Of a stretch of 64,000 nt of DNA, positions 12,079-24,473 are shown one piece after another. The stretch is from Archegozetes longisetosus (lineage: Eukaryota; Arthropoda; Arachnida; Sarcoptiformes; Trhypochthoniidae). The position numbers and the translations under genes are program-made. The notes below the pieces were generated by a model. The model ran no database searches. It saw nothing but the letters and a program-made list of their open reading frames with translations, and was not told where the DNA came from. The stretch covers positions 17,080,220 through 17,144,219 of the forward strand of contig JAEMBT020000001.1 of assembly GCA_018873245.2 (NCBI GenBank), read 5' to 3'. Numbering within the stretch: the stretch's first letter is position 1; every line of letters begins with the position of its first letter.

Positions 12079-13832
12079 CTATGAATCATACCTCTTTCTC
12101 AGATATTTAATAACTTGAAATGCTATCATTATTAACAAGATAACAAGTAGTAAAGACATCCCTCCAATAATATAATATCCATATGTGTTATACCAAGGCT
12201 CATTTTTCTCTAAATTCAATCAAAACACTAAATTTAAGTCTTTTGTCAAATGATACCATTGAGAGTTAGAGTAAAACCTTATGTTTACTTTATATGGTGT
12301 ATTGTCTCCAACTCTATATTTTCAAATTTGAGACAAAAGTAACAGTTATTTCAAATTTGAAAGATGTGTCACGAATATAAAAACATATTAATGACGTTTA
12401 CCGGTAAGATAAGAATATTTGCAAGCTCCGACATCAGTCGCAACATAATTTGACAAGCAAAGGCAGACATTATTCCGACAAAATTGATTCACATTACAGT
12501 CTCCTTGAGTCATATTCGAGTTGAATCCAAGTTCAGAAGAATCACATTTTTTTATAGCGCCGCAAATTTTAGTTCGTCCTCCATCTACTCCATGGTAACC
12601 ATCTTTACATTCGCATTTGTTCTTAGATGAGCAATACGAGTTCCGATCACTTATCGAACATTGATCACTGTGAGAACACGATTCTTCTAACGAAGCTTTT
12701 CATGAAAACATTGAATTGAATAAACCATTTTATTGTTTGAAATTCTTAAAACTAAAATTTATACCTATTTTTAAGCATGCCTTCCCTACTAAAGGAATAG
12801 TGACTGAAGTGTAGCCTTTTTGACAACTGCAAAGATTGTCGATACACTTTGCCGTGCCTTTAGGTATCTTATGAGAACATTGTTCATCATATTTACAAGA
12901 AGTGTTCAACTTTGAAGCTTGATTTAAGATCAAAATGTTTTGAATGAATTTGATAAGGTTTTTGAATTTTAAAATTATTACCTGAGAAGCATTGATTTTG
13001 TTGACTTATAAAAACCTGATCTTGTTGATTGCATTTACACTGTTCGTTATAACAATTATAACTTATGCACTGATCACTCAAATGACACGTTTGTCCACTG
13101 TCATGACCTACAATTCAATTTTGATTAATACAATAATACTTCGAAATGATGAATGACTATCGATCTACAATTTATATTGACTTTGAAGAGATTTGACCAC
13201 GAATATGTAACTATTATTTGAATGATATATATTTATACAAAACAAGTGTTTCGACTAAATCGAAATATAACTGTGCCCTAGCTTTTCGAATAACATTGAT
13301 TATGAAACAACTTATTTTAAATCAGTAATTTTCTTATATCTTAAATGACAATTTAAATAATAATAACAAGTGACTAAATGATTCGAATACCTTTGACATT
13401 AACGGTAAAGTCCACATTTGAATTTAAGGAATCATGACTACAGCTATAGATTCCATTATGAATTAATCCAATTTCTGTTATATACATTGCACTTCTTATC
13501 AAAAAACTTGAGTTATTGTTGAGCCAGGCAGTCGATTGTCTGTTGAACTGAACTCTGGAAGAATTGATACCATACAAGAACTCGTATTCTCTTAATTCTC
13601 GAGGTAATAACCACTGAACGGATGGTAAAAATTGTCCACACGAAATTTTCGTACAATCAAATTTTGCATAGCAATAATACGAAACATTTTTCATAACTTC
13701 AATATCAGAATTAAACGGTAAATTCGACAATAAAGTTATCCTATTGTCATCAAGTTCTGATTCATCATGAGTCCCCTCTTCAGATTTTGAAGCTTGAATT
13801 AAGATCAAAACTACTAATAATTTGAATGCCAT
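12079..13832 (-). CDS. Type I membrane Ig plus EGF/EB-like module protein
   Basis: Five exons: 13832-13391, 13107-12982, 12917-12765, 12695-12402 and 12209-12079, all joined in phase 1, giving 1146 nt (381 aa). The layout is signal peptide (MAFKLLVVLILIQ), one Ig domain, Cys-rich modules matching those of the gene at 288-3264 exon by exon, then a final exon encoding a hydrophobic helix (GGMSLLLVILLIMIAF) and a short basic tail ending LRKRYDS. It is therefore a single-pass surface protein with almost no cytoplasmic part. Intron 1 is only about 280 bp and lacks both transposons present in the plus-strand copy. A GT at the tail end would need a 21-nt intron, so read-through to the TAG at 12079 is preferred. 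The ligand is unknown. Confidence 0.82.
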
Positions 13833-14408
13833 TCTAGCAATGATTTGTTTAATTGTGTACTCAGATCACCAGATTTGAGATTATTCTTAGTAAACAATAA
13901 AAACGTTATGAAACGATAATTATTACTTCCGAAGAAACAAAATATTTTATTAACTGAACAATAATTTAATTAAACAAAGAAATACATTTATTTTGATGAA
14001 TGAATTTCAATATAATCTCAAATAAAAATGTCAGAATTAGTAATATCTTAAAATACAGTGTTTAATGCTGTTGTTATGACAATTATTGGATGAATCAAAA
14101 CCTAATTCTATATCTTATCTCTTCCTTTCGCAAACGTAATGGAGTTGGTGTTTGTATTGTATGATTAGTGTACCTCCAACCAATTAATGAGTAACCTTAT
14201 ATACTTTTCAATACTTATTGCTATGATTTGATTCGAAAATTGATAATTAATCAAATTAATTTGTATCAAACTTTTGGCCCTTCTCTTCTAAACGAAAATA
14301 TTAATTCAAAATCTATTACCCAAAACTAATGACTTTGGAAACTTAAACATAAGAACAAGACTTATAGTATTATGCCTAATCTAATTGCTTTAAAAAAATT
14401 GATATATA
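13833..14408. other. Upstream region of the minus-strand Ig/EGF gene
   Basis: AT-rich; the part nearest the gene is related to the sequence upstream of 288. No ORF or RNA gene seen. Confidence 0.4.
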
Positions 14409-15285
14409 CAACCTTGGACAAATCTAACTGCAATTTGCTTAAATTAAGATAACTTTTGAACGCCCAATCGAATTTTAATGAAATTTGAAGCAAATTAAAC
14501 CTTATAAATCACGCAATAAGATAGAAACAAATATTAAAGTTTATCATAAATAGTAAATTCATAAATAGTGTATTAAACAATAATCAATAACTAGTGTGTC
14601 CACCGGAATTGTCTGACTTCTCTCAATCGATCAGGCATTGAGTTACACAAATTGATGAAGTATTGGCGCAAATCAGGAGAGCACATACGATCTTGGACAA
14701 ATCTAACTGCAATATTGAAAAAGTTAAATAACTTTTGAATGCCTTATCCGATTTTAATGATTTTTGAAGGATTTTGTAGCTTGATAATTATAGAATAATA
14801 TTTTAAAAATAAACACATAATAGTTTTATTAATTATAATTTAGATAAATGCATTTATCAAACAGCTAACAACTTAACTAGAATAAGCAAATAAAAAACGT
14901 AATTTAATGCTTAAGTCGTTGGTCCAAACGGTCCAAAGGCCGGAGCGGCTTATTTTCAACTCGAGAGATGATTTAGTCGAAGCGCTGCAAAATGCCCACC
15001 AAACTATATGCTCTCCTGATTAGCGCCAATACTTCATAAATTTGTGTAACTCAATGCCTGATCGATTGAGAGAAGTCATAGACAACTCCGGTGGACACAC
15101 TAGTTATTGATTATTGTTTAATACACTATTTGTAAATTTACTATTTATGATAAAATTTAATATTTATTGTTATCTTAGTGCGTGATTTATAAGGTTTAAT
15201 TTGCTTCAAATTTCATTAAAATCCGATTGCGTGTTCAAAAGTTATCTTAATTTAAGCAAATTACTGTTAGATTTGTCCAAGATTG
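14409..15285. mobile_element. Foldback MITE with TA target site
   Basis: Starts CAACCTTGGACAAATC and ends GATTTGTCCAAGATTG, flanked by TA at 14407-14408 and 15286-15287. Long arms (about 14409-14680 and 15010-15285) pair with few mismatches. The terminal motif CTTGGACAAATCTAACTG is repeated internally at about 14690, which suggests a duplicated end or a nested copy. No transposase reading frame. Confidence 0.82.
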
Positions 15286-15424
15286 TATAATATACTTATG
15301 CGTGAAGAGTTAATAGCATACATAAAGTATTAATACTGTGAATCCAAGAAGTGAATGCAGAAAAATATTAGTATTAAAAGTCTTTACATGAAACAAACTT
15401 TAGCTTTGGATAGTTCTATTGAAA

Positions 15425-15975
15425 CAGTGGTGCCCAACGCTCGAACGTTTGGCGCTTGGGAGCTAGCGTGAGTGTCGAGCGTTCTGATTTTGCCCGAGCG
15501 TGAGTGGACGCTCGAACTTCTGATCTCCAAGCGCCGAGCGCGAACGTTTAGCGTCACTATATATAGTGATCCACTCGTATTGTTAGTTCTACTTCGACTC
15601 ATACAATAGAACTGTAATTTAAAGAAATCAATATTAAAAGGTCAAATATTTGCTGTGGCATTTAACTACTTTTTGAGTTTGAAACTAAATGTGTTCACAT
15701 ATCTTCAATATAAGCATTTCATTTATATGACATCAGCTTTTAAACTTAAGTATTTGTTTGAATGGTTTTCAATCAATGAGTATCATATTTATTAAATTTA
15801 TATACAGATAAAATTACAGTTCAATTGAAATAAATTTTGTGTTGAAAAAACCTTTCAATTCATGAACTCTACTGACTTGACGCTCGGTAAACGCTCGGCG
15901 CTCGAGTGCCTCGAAAAAGTTACCGCCGAGAGCCAATTTTCGACCAAGTGCGAGCATCGAGCGTGTGCATCTCCG
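15425..15975. mobile_element. Possible hAT-like element with CGCTCG-rich ends
   Basis: Two GC-rich blocks (about 15425-15560 and 15875-15975), full of CGCTCG/CGAGCG and related words, flank a normal AT-rich core. The left end CAGTGGTGCCCAACGCTCG resembles a hAT terminus; the right end reads imperfectly as its inverse. I could not find a matching 8-bp TSD, so the assignment is tentative. Confidence 0.45.
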
Positions 15976-16847
15976 TTAATAAATGCCTTTTATTGGTTGA
16001 AAAGTTTTAGAGCTAAGAGTTTTTAAAGTTTTGTAAAGATCTCTAGTGCTAATTTTTTGTGCATCCACTTTTTTTATTCATAATAACGTGTTTAAAGCAT
16101 AAATTCAATACTATACATGAAAGTATACTTTCAAATGCGAAGGTTCTGCACTTTTAAAATATATACTTTCCTACATAAAAAGAATTTTGAATGGGTTCTG
16201 TAATTAACTTAACTGTAATATTTATTAACAAATGCTATAGTTCATTGAGATAAGCTTTGAATAGATATGAGTCATAATTTATCTTATTTATCGCAGCCAC
16301 AATACATAGTCTATACAGTCAACTTATTAAAGTGATATACATTGGAGAAAAAAGCACACAACTTTATGATTTGGTAGTTTGTTTCAAACATAGTACAAGA
16401 GAAGTCAGAATTATCTACAATCATAAACACAACTAAACCTCTGACTTGAATGTCTGAATTTTGAATATGTTTAAAGGATTATTTCTTTTAAAAGTCGAAT
16501 TCACTCCAAATTATGTTTATTTGAAAAGTATAGAATTTAATTAAGAGAATCATTAATAGCAATTTGATTGTCTTTCTTGAATCAAGGTTAAATTAAATGC
16601 TGACTTGTATCTAAATTTCAATTGACTGAATAATCTATCAATGAGCTCACAATGCCCTGAACGGTAGATAATTCTGACCTTCCTGTATATAATTTTACTT
16701 TTGAACTAATATTTCTTTAACTATAAGACATTGTGATCACTTATTGCTATAAGAATACACTTATCTTACATTCTATTAATATATTCAGATTAAATATGTG
16801 AAAAATTTTGATCTGCCAAAACAATTTTTGATGAGGACGTACTAGAA
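15976..16847. other. Intergenic region, nothing recognised
   Basis: AT-rich sequence downstream of the small membrane protein gene. No ORF with a domain, no clear repeat pair and no RNA gene seen. Confidence 0.4.
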
Positions 16848-18927
16848 TTAGATACAATCGAAATCATCTGGATTAGTTAATTTTGGTTTTCTCTTATGAA
16901 GAGTTGTTGTGTCCGCCTCTTCTTCATCTAATGGCTCGTATTGTTTACCACAATAGCGCTCGCGCATCTAAATTATAACATTGATAAGCTTTAATGCTTT
17001 AAAACTTTAAGCTAAGCTTTGGTATTTGTTAGATTATCTTTGTTCGAAATCAGAACCAAATAAGATCGTTGTAAGAGTAGACCAGCTCAGACTCTCCTAA
17101 CTTCAATTTAAGTCTTTAGTAATTATCGGAAAATTGGAAAAATCGAATTAGATAAGCATACAGAGAAGCAATAAAATCTCTGACTTAAAAACCCTGATTT
17201 TATATATTTCTAATAAGTTGTTTCTGATGAAAGTCAGTTAAATTCACTTTAACTCAAGTTAATTTTAATGTTAAGACTTATTAGTTAATAAAATGTCAAA
17301 TAAAATTTTGATTACCGTTTTGAAAATCTACTTTAAATTAAATGTTGATCTTTATGTGAAATTCGATGAAAATGAGCAATAAATGAGCTTTAGAGGCTAT
17401 GATGAACATATTTTTGACCTTGCCAGTATTTTGATAGAAAATGAATTGACAATACATAATTTTATTATATAATTCAAAGCTAACCTATTTTTTCATATAT
17501 ACTGCTTAATAAGCTTGTTTTTGATTCACTTTGATCTATGATACACTTCTCTTAGAGTTTTTAATTTTCTACCATAAATTCCCTGTGACGCTACTATTTT
17601 GTCAAACCTTTGCTATAAAACTTTTGGCACGAATTCAGTAAATACTTCCATTTAGTAATAGCAAATTTAAATCCTAAATTTTAAGAATGAGGACAAACTT
17701 TATCGAAATTTATTCTTACAAGGAATCTCAGAATATTCGTGCAAAAGTTTTAATATTTTTACTTTAAAACTTGTAATTGGGTTAATTATCTTAAAATTAA
17801 GTCATAAACTTATATTAGAACGCAAGGTTATTGATCACAGTATTAGGTTAAAGCTGAATATTTTTATAGTTATATATTAGCAAAAATATCTTTAAAACTG
17901 TTCAACTTTGTTATGTAAATAACTCAAATTTCAGATATGTTAATTTCAGTTATTTCAAATATTAAAGCGTAATGTAACTATCTAAATTTATACACTATCC
18001 AATTTCATCAAAATGAAATTCAATAAAAGAATGGGTGAAACAAATATATTTCCTAGAATGTCTGCATTTTATAAAAGTTTTTCGTATACAAACCCTATGT
18101 GCCTAACTTTTAACCCGAAACTGTAGTACGTAACCTCACGTTCAGCCTTTCCAATATAGCTTAAATTTAAGATAATTAGTTCATTTATAAATTTTATAAG
18201 TACAAAATGTTAAAATTTTTGCCTAAATATTCGAAGATTCTTGTAAATCTAGACTTAGAGGCTTAAACAACAAATATTTTAAAAGTGATCAATAGGTAAC
18301 TTTAAGGCTGAATGAACGTGAAAACAGTACTATGAGATTGAAGTTACTCTAAAAAGATTTTGGTACTAGTCAAATTTAGTACCCATACGATCCCACATCA
18401 TTGTAATTAATTTATGAGAATTCTCAAAATTCTACAAGTTTGTTTTTAAACTTAAATTTAATTATTTTACTCTGGATTGCTGCTGAGTTTTTATTGAGAT
18501 TTAAGTAAATTATAAAATCTAACTTTTTCTCAGAATTTTACAAAAAATAGCAACCAAACTTTGAAAAGGTTAAAACTACAACTGGAAATTTTTGATTGCC
18601 GGTAAGTCTATCGAATGAGCAGTTTTCCAACAACATACTACTTCAAAAGTCAACATCAAATCACAACAAAACTGAACGAGGATATGATAAAATAGTGATA
18701 TAAATACATACGACTTGTTCAATTTCTCTTTGTCTCTCAGCTTTTCTTTCAGCCTCATCTGAGAAATATTCCCAAACCATCAGTCCAACAATACCTAAAG
18801 TAGGAACTAATAGAACCATTGAGAACATGCCAAGAGCTAAATAGCCTAACCATTCGTTAGCCCATGAAAGTGTTGTATTTGTTGAATTAGTTGCATTTGT
18901 TGAAACTGTAATTAGCTCTTCAGACAT
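16848..18927 (-). CDS. Small single-pass membrane protein
   Basis: Two exons, 18927-18712 and 16967-16848, separated by a 1.74-kb intron and joined in phase 0 (72 + 39 = 111 aa). The N-terminus has several N-glycosylation sequons (NAT, NST, NTT) and no signal peptide. A single helix (about residues 28-53, YLALGMFSMVLLVPTLGIVG) follows, then a charged segment with a likely amphipathic helix (DEAERKAERQREIEQV) and a tail ending NPDDFDCI. The sequons suggest an outside N-terminus and a cytosolic C-terminus. The protein sense continues smoothly across the junction (REIEQV then MRERYCGKQYEPLDEEE), which supports the pairing despite the long intron. I do not recognise the family. Confidence 0.7.
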
Positions 18928-20670
18928 GACTAAACTTATCGTTTAAGTATATTTTTCTCCTGTAGGCTTGAAGAATAATTTGCTCTAAAATTGTTCACTT
19001 AAGCTGACGATCACATAATAGCATTTGAAGTTTCTATTCTAACTTATTTAAAATATTGATTTTACCTAAAGTTGTTATAAGGCATAAGATATGAGTTTAC
19101 TTCGAATAAGAAAAATCAATATGAACTATATTATGATTAATTGAACGCAATATTACTTTATGTTTAAAAAAGCAGCTTTCGGTTTTCAAAATTATTATTT
19201 ACACTATCAAATCAGTTCAACATTTATACAGTTCTTATTTTACACCCGAATTCCTAAGAAATAAAGTATAATTACTAGTAAAGTCACCCTAAGAACTTTT
19301 TGTTTGAAAATAGAAACTCACTTAACAAATAATAATTTGATTAGATATTCTGAGCCGAAATCCGAATGCTTTATTTAGAGTACTAGTATTGAGCTAAAAA
19401 TACTTTATACCTACTATAATAGAACCGAAAACTATACTTCTTATTTTTATTAAACTAGAGATTAAGGTCATAGTCTGACAAACTTTTTATTCTATTTGCT
19501 ATGTTAAAACTTTGTACTCAAATTTTCGTCATATCAAGAGTTTATGGTTCAAACAATCAAATAACTGGTATAATAGTGATCAACTTCCATATCCTATCAT
19601 ACAATCAAGCCTTTTCTGTCTAAAGCTTGAGTAATTGAAACAACTTGTTTTAAAAGCTTAACTCAAACCGTCGACAATGACATGAGTCTTTTCTACTCTT
19701 ATTGATGATCAGACTGGATATATTTCTAGTACTTTCCTCTAGTCTTAGTATGAAATTCTCATTGAAGAATCTTCTAATCAAACAAAATGAAAATTATTGC
19801 CATAGAAACTGTATTCTAAAAAATTGAAACCATTCAAATACTCTTTCACATATAACATAAAACCTGTTTATTGTCACCATAATAGTCAAAATTTTCACTT
19901 ACAATTTAATTTATTTGCCGTGATAAGCAATTCACATAACTCTTATAGTTACTATGCAATGAATATTAGTTTAAAACTTTAAATTCAAGTCCAGAACTTT
20001 AAGCGCTTGAATGTAGAGACTTAATATGAAAACTTACTTATAATCGATACTAATATTAAAGTAATAGAAGAATTGCGTGTAGTGTTACAATTATTTATCA
20101 ACTTTCTCTTATGATATTGCGAAATTTACATCAATTGCGTATAAATTTTGTTTTTCCAATGAGGAATAATGAAAGTTAATAGCAATTGATTTCATACCAA
20201 TCAATAGGTTACAGTAAATAAATGGCAATTGCGATATTTGTGTTAAACACGTTCAATATAAATTAACGACAATTCACAATTGTTTGCATAAACTGATTTG
20301 TTATACTTTTAGTAAGTGCTGTTGCGATCTTTCATATTCTCACAGAGTTTATTTTTACTGATGTTTTCCAATTTTTAAGTTATTTCTCGTATATGAATCC
20401 TATTATTTAAGAAAACAAAAGTGAATCTTGTTTATTTAACAACTTGTTTGACATCAATTGTCTCTGATCTTTACCTCCTTTTAACAACTGTATAAAAAAT
20501 ATAAACATTAGATTCAGATATAACAAACTAAAATTTATTTTACAATTAAATTTGTTTATTACTGAAACATTTATAATAAATTATATAACTTATAGCTAAG
20601 TTTGAATATAGTAATTGTCAAAAACAAACTCATTAATAGAAGAGAATAATAGAAAGATGTCGAAAATAAA
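18928..20670. other. Intergenic region, nothing recognised
   Basis: AT-rich sequence between the small membrane protein gene and the 3' end of COMMD3. No ORF over 60 codons with a domain, no inverted-repeat element and no RNA gene that I can support. Confidence 0.4.
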
Positions 20671-21255
20671 TTATTTAATAATATTTTCGACAACTTTTCG
20701 ACATTCTCTCAGTTTAGAGCAGAGGTCTTGAAGTTCTGGAAGGGAAGCAGTAAACATGAAATCATTATCACAATGACTAATACCAACATTTCGATCGCAA
20801 TTAATATTAATTAAATAACTCATTTCATTGATTTTATCTCTATTTGCACTCCTCATAAGATAGTATTGATTCCATTGACAATCAATAATATTAGGTAATG
20901 AACTAATCGTATGTTCATTCATAATATCTCTTAATTCAGATTTAATATTGCGATAGAACTCAATTAATTTAAGACAATTATTATTTGTGTTACAATCGAT
21001 TCCATTTTCTTCTAATAACCTCTTAATTGAGTCTAGACTTGAGTTGCATTTAACCGATTCGATGATTAGCGAACAAATGGATAGTTTTAAAAGTTTTTCT
21101 TCGATTGTATTGAATAACTGATTTTCCATTTGTTCACTATTTGGTTCGAGTAATAATTGTTCGCATTGTTTCAAAATTGTTTCCATTTGTTGTTCACTTA
21201 TTTTATTTGAGTTCAACAGCAATAAGCCGTCGATTACTTCGCGACACAACTCCAT
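20671..21255 (-). CDS. COMMD3: COMM domain-containing protein 3
   Basis: Single exon, 194 aa from the start MELCREVIDG; an in-frame upstream ATG at 21288 would add 11 residues, but vertebrate COMMD3 also begins MEL, so the inner start is preferred. Residues about 1-115 form the helical N-domain. The C-terminal COMM domain starts at SLPNIIDCQWNQYYL, matching the family's LPxIxDxxW signature, and ends ASLPELQDLCSKLRECRKVV, matching the closing SMEQLQDLVGKLKDA-type helix. In animals COMMD3 is part of the Commander complex, which with CCDC22 and CCDC93 recycles endosomal membrane proteins. The length is normal for the family. Both neighbouring spacers are over 1.5 kb, so no operon-like linkage. 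Confidence 0.88.
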   Translation of the reverse strand: MELCREVIDGLLLLNSNKISEQQMETILKQCEQLLLEPNSEQMENQLFNTIEEKLLKLSICSLIIESVKCNSSLDSIKRLLEENGIDCNTNNNCLKLIEFYRNIKSELRDIMNEHTISSLPNIIDCQWNQYYLMRSANRDKINEMSYLININCDRNVGISHCDNDFMFTASLPELQDLCSKLRECRKVVENIIK

Positions 21256-21288
21256 CACTTCTGTGGTAATATAAATCAATTTAACCAA

Positions 21289-22092
21289 TTGTTTAATTAA
21301 TGTAAATAAAAATTGTTTTGTTTAGTAGGCGTTCACTAAATCTCATGCTCATAGAGAAATATTTTCATGTCTATGAAAACTTACGTTAAATTGTACTTAC
21401 ATATAATGCTTTTAAATGTGTCCATCAATACACACCATTTGAAAGGTTTGTAGATCAGTGTCACAATGAAACATCATATAAAACGTAAAGTTTTATAACT
21501 CAATAACGTTATGCTTTTAGAGGGTGGGATTCTTCATATAAACTAACTAAATGCTAGCCATAATGTTAAAAGATAGGGAAAAGCTCAATATAGAGCAGAA
21601 GCTATGCGTGAGAAGTAGATTTGAGCATAAGGTTTTTAAGAGTTTTCCAAAGTTTTGATTGCATGCAACAGTTTTTTACAGTAAAAATTAGTTTGCATGA
21701 GTGCCGTAACCATCAACCTATTTATGATTAGACTCTAGAATTTGGTTTAAATAAATAAAATGTTGAAATTTGCTGTTTTTACATTTATATAATGTTTTTC
21801 TTAATTAATAGATGAGTCCATCAAGGAATATTCTCACATACTTCAGGCTCACTTTTGGTTACTCCATTGCACTCTATAAAAATTAGTGACTGCTCAGTAA
21901 CTTTATTAGAACACGTTTTAGATTGAATTTCATTAGCTATATTCAATTTTTGTTAAAATTAATCTGCATGTGAGCCCAATAGTTTATCCCTTATTATTTA
22001 CTGTTAAGCAGATATAGTTTTATAACTTTTTTCAATGGTTTTCAAAATTAGTTTACGTTTGAAGTTTTGTTCATGCCTTCAAGACGTCTAGA
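21289..22092. other. Upstream region of COMMD3
   Basis: AT-rich spacer. No domain-bearing ORF or repeat pair was identified. Confidence 0.35.
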
Positions 22093-22994
22093 ATGACTGA
22101 TGGTTTGGCAAATGACTCGATTGAGAACTTCGAGAGAAGTTTAGCTAATATGAAAGCTTTATTTGATCAGGAGATAAGTCTATTGAAAAGTGATATCAAC
22201 AAATTGAGAAGTTTCTATTTGAGTAACGAACAGTTCAAAAAATCAATTGAGAACTAAGAAAAGAATGTCGTCAAAAACATGGCAATCAATGCTTTGAAAC
22301 TTAAGATCGCTTTTAATGAAAAAGTTGTCGCATTTGATTGTCTTAGAGAACAGACGGTTGATGAGAAAACACTTGAGACCGATTCAGAAAATGAGAAAAA
22401 ATTGAATGAAGAGTTTGAGAGTAAGAGAATGAAAAACAAAAATTTAAGAAAATCAGACACCAGAAGATAGCGTTCACAAATTAATTTCAGAATCAGATAA
22501 AAGATTAAGAAGCGAACGAAAATATGTTAAATCGAGTAAAAGACTTAACTAATCAATGAGTGTAAGAGCACTCTTTGGAATTGATTTCAATATAAACAAA
22601 TGCATTGAAAAGAGGGAAACTCTATCACCAGAACTGTAACGAAACAAATATACAATGCAAGTATTTTTAATATTGATGTCAAATCTTTTGGATTTACACA
22701 ACTTTCCCAACTATCGCTTCAATAAGAACACCAACATTTGGTGACACAACACTAGAAGATGTATATATAGAATAGTCAGATAACTAATGATTCGATTCAA
22801 AACAACAACAGCTAATCTGAGCCTTTAGCCAATTGACAAACTTTTTGAATGCTCTTTAAGTGAATGGAGAAGTAAATAGGAAGCAAATACAGATATCCAA
22901 TCGGAAATGTCTTTCGAACAAATATTGTTGAGAGTGAGACCATCAAAATAAGTGCCAATAATATTGAGAATAAAGAGGTCGATGAAAGAGACAT
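22093..22994 (+). pseudogene. Broken intronless coiled-coil gene copy
   Basis: From the ATG at 22093 the plus strand reads a helical, charged sequence (NDSIENFERSLANMKALF) that hits a stop near 22256, resumes in the same frame at 22257 (MAINALKLKIAFNEKVV) and stops again at 22470. Protein-like fragments continue in shifting frames to about 22994. There are no splice signals, which suggests a decayed retrocopy of a coiled-coil protein. A fragment VRALFGIDFNINKC faintly recalls the C-terminus of the checkpoint protein Mad1, but I do not rely on it. The ORFs on the opposite strand here are shadows. Confidence 0.45.
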
Positions 22995-24473
22995 CCACCT
23001 ATTATAATTTAAAGTTATTTTTTAAATTTTGAAACCTATAAAACTTGAGATAAGATTATTTTTAGTCTCACTTCAATTAGTATATAGTTATGATCGAAAT
23101 AAAAACTATTCTAAATAAATCTTTGTTTTACAATTTAGTGTCCTCTTTGTGATCAGACATTTTTAAGCGTAAGATATTCACGAAAACATGAATTCGAAGC
23201 TCTCGATCTGATAGGACATATTATTCAAACCTATATCAATTTTGAAATGATTAGTTAAATCATCAACTCTGATGTATCAACTCTGCAATTTGGCTTCTTT
23301 ATAAATATCTGAAATATTAATAATTTTTCTATTTTCTATTCTTTCAACAGTAAAATAGATAAAAGGCTAAATTTTTGAAAACTTCACATGTTCTCGAATA
23401 TGCTCAACTTATGAGCAATTAAGAAGAATTATCACACAACTTTGATTAAAACTTTCGTGCTGTTCATAAACTGTAAAATTGCGATATTTTGTGTTAAATT
23501 CTTTCCTAATAAGTATTTCCTCACTTCAAAACTAGTATGGCATTTATTTATTGATATTTAGGTAAAATATTTTCTGTTATGTAATGAAGTGATGATAGAA
23601 AGTATCGACACTAAGTAGTGACAAATTGTTAAACTCATCTCTAACCCACTTAATTGTTTTCTTACTAACCGGAAACTAATTAATCATCACACGGATGAAC
23701 AGTAGAAAAAAGTTTTCAAATCTGCGCTCGACAATGCAGCAATACAGTGGCGCAACCATTATTTCAATAATTTATAAGTCTAAGTTGAAGCATGTACTCA
23801 TTTAAAAATATATCTTTTAATTTACAGTTTATCTGCACTATAAGGTTTAAATAGTTTTTAAAAGTTTAAATGCATTCAATTTTTAAATGAGACTTTAGAA
23901 CAAAAAATTATGTAAACAATAAAGTAAGTTCAACGCATTCTTGATTTTGTTGAAGTGTACGCCACTGAACACTAAGACTGATCAATTTTTCTTTTCACAG
24001 CACGTGTTAGTATTTACGCACAATTTGTTCTAAACTTGTCACCCATTAGGACAGGAAATATAAGTGTGGGTGGAATCCATGGTCTGTGGCTTACGTTCAA
24101 CTTTCGGTTAAGTTTATTACTGAAAAGATAGCAAACGTGCTTTTACAAAATTATTAAAATTAAATAATTAACTTAAGTTATGAGTTGGTTTTCTAATACA
24201 AATTTATTTATTAATTTAACCATATATTGAAGGTCTTACTGAATTGCTTGGCACCCAATCTCTTAAATGATATGAACTTTTTTAAAGTATAAAAAACAAG
24301 GTTTAACTGTACATTTCAGAACTGCAGTCAACTTTTTAGAAACTTCTAGTATTCAAATTTAGTTTAAAGTAATCAACAAGTGTTCTCTTAGTATAAGCCA
24401 GAACTTTTAATAACTTTTTGAAAAACTTTTAAAAATCTTCAAATCTATCCCGATTGAAAACAATTAAAACTTA
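22995..24473. other. Upstream region of the bHLH gene
   Basis: AT-rich spacer with no coding sequence seen. A canonical E-box, CACGTG, lies at 24001-24006, about 470 bp before the bHLH start codon; one 6-mer is weak evidence for regulation. Confidence 0.35.

Noticed and set aside
12070..12092. GT-AG pair that would splice the membrane Ig/EGF tail to a further exon
   Set aside because: The intron would be only 21 nt, too short for splicing; read-through to the TAG at 12079 is simpler.
22279..22470. Open frame of 63 codons on the plus strand
   Set aside because: It is the second half of a coiled-coil sequence already broken by a stop at about 22256; treated as part of a pseudogene, not as a gene.
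24001..24006. CACGTG E-box as an autoregulatory site for the bHLH gene
   Set aside because: A single 6-mer in a long spacer is expected by chance; noted in the feature but not claimed.
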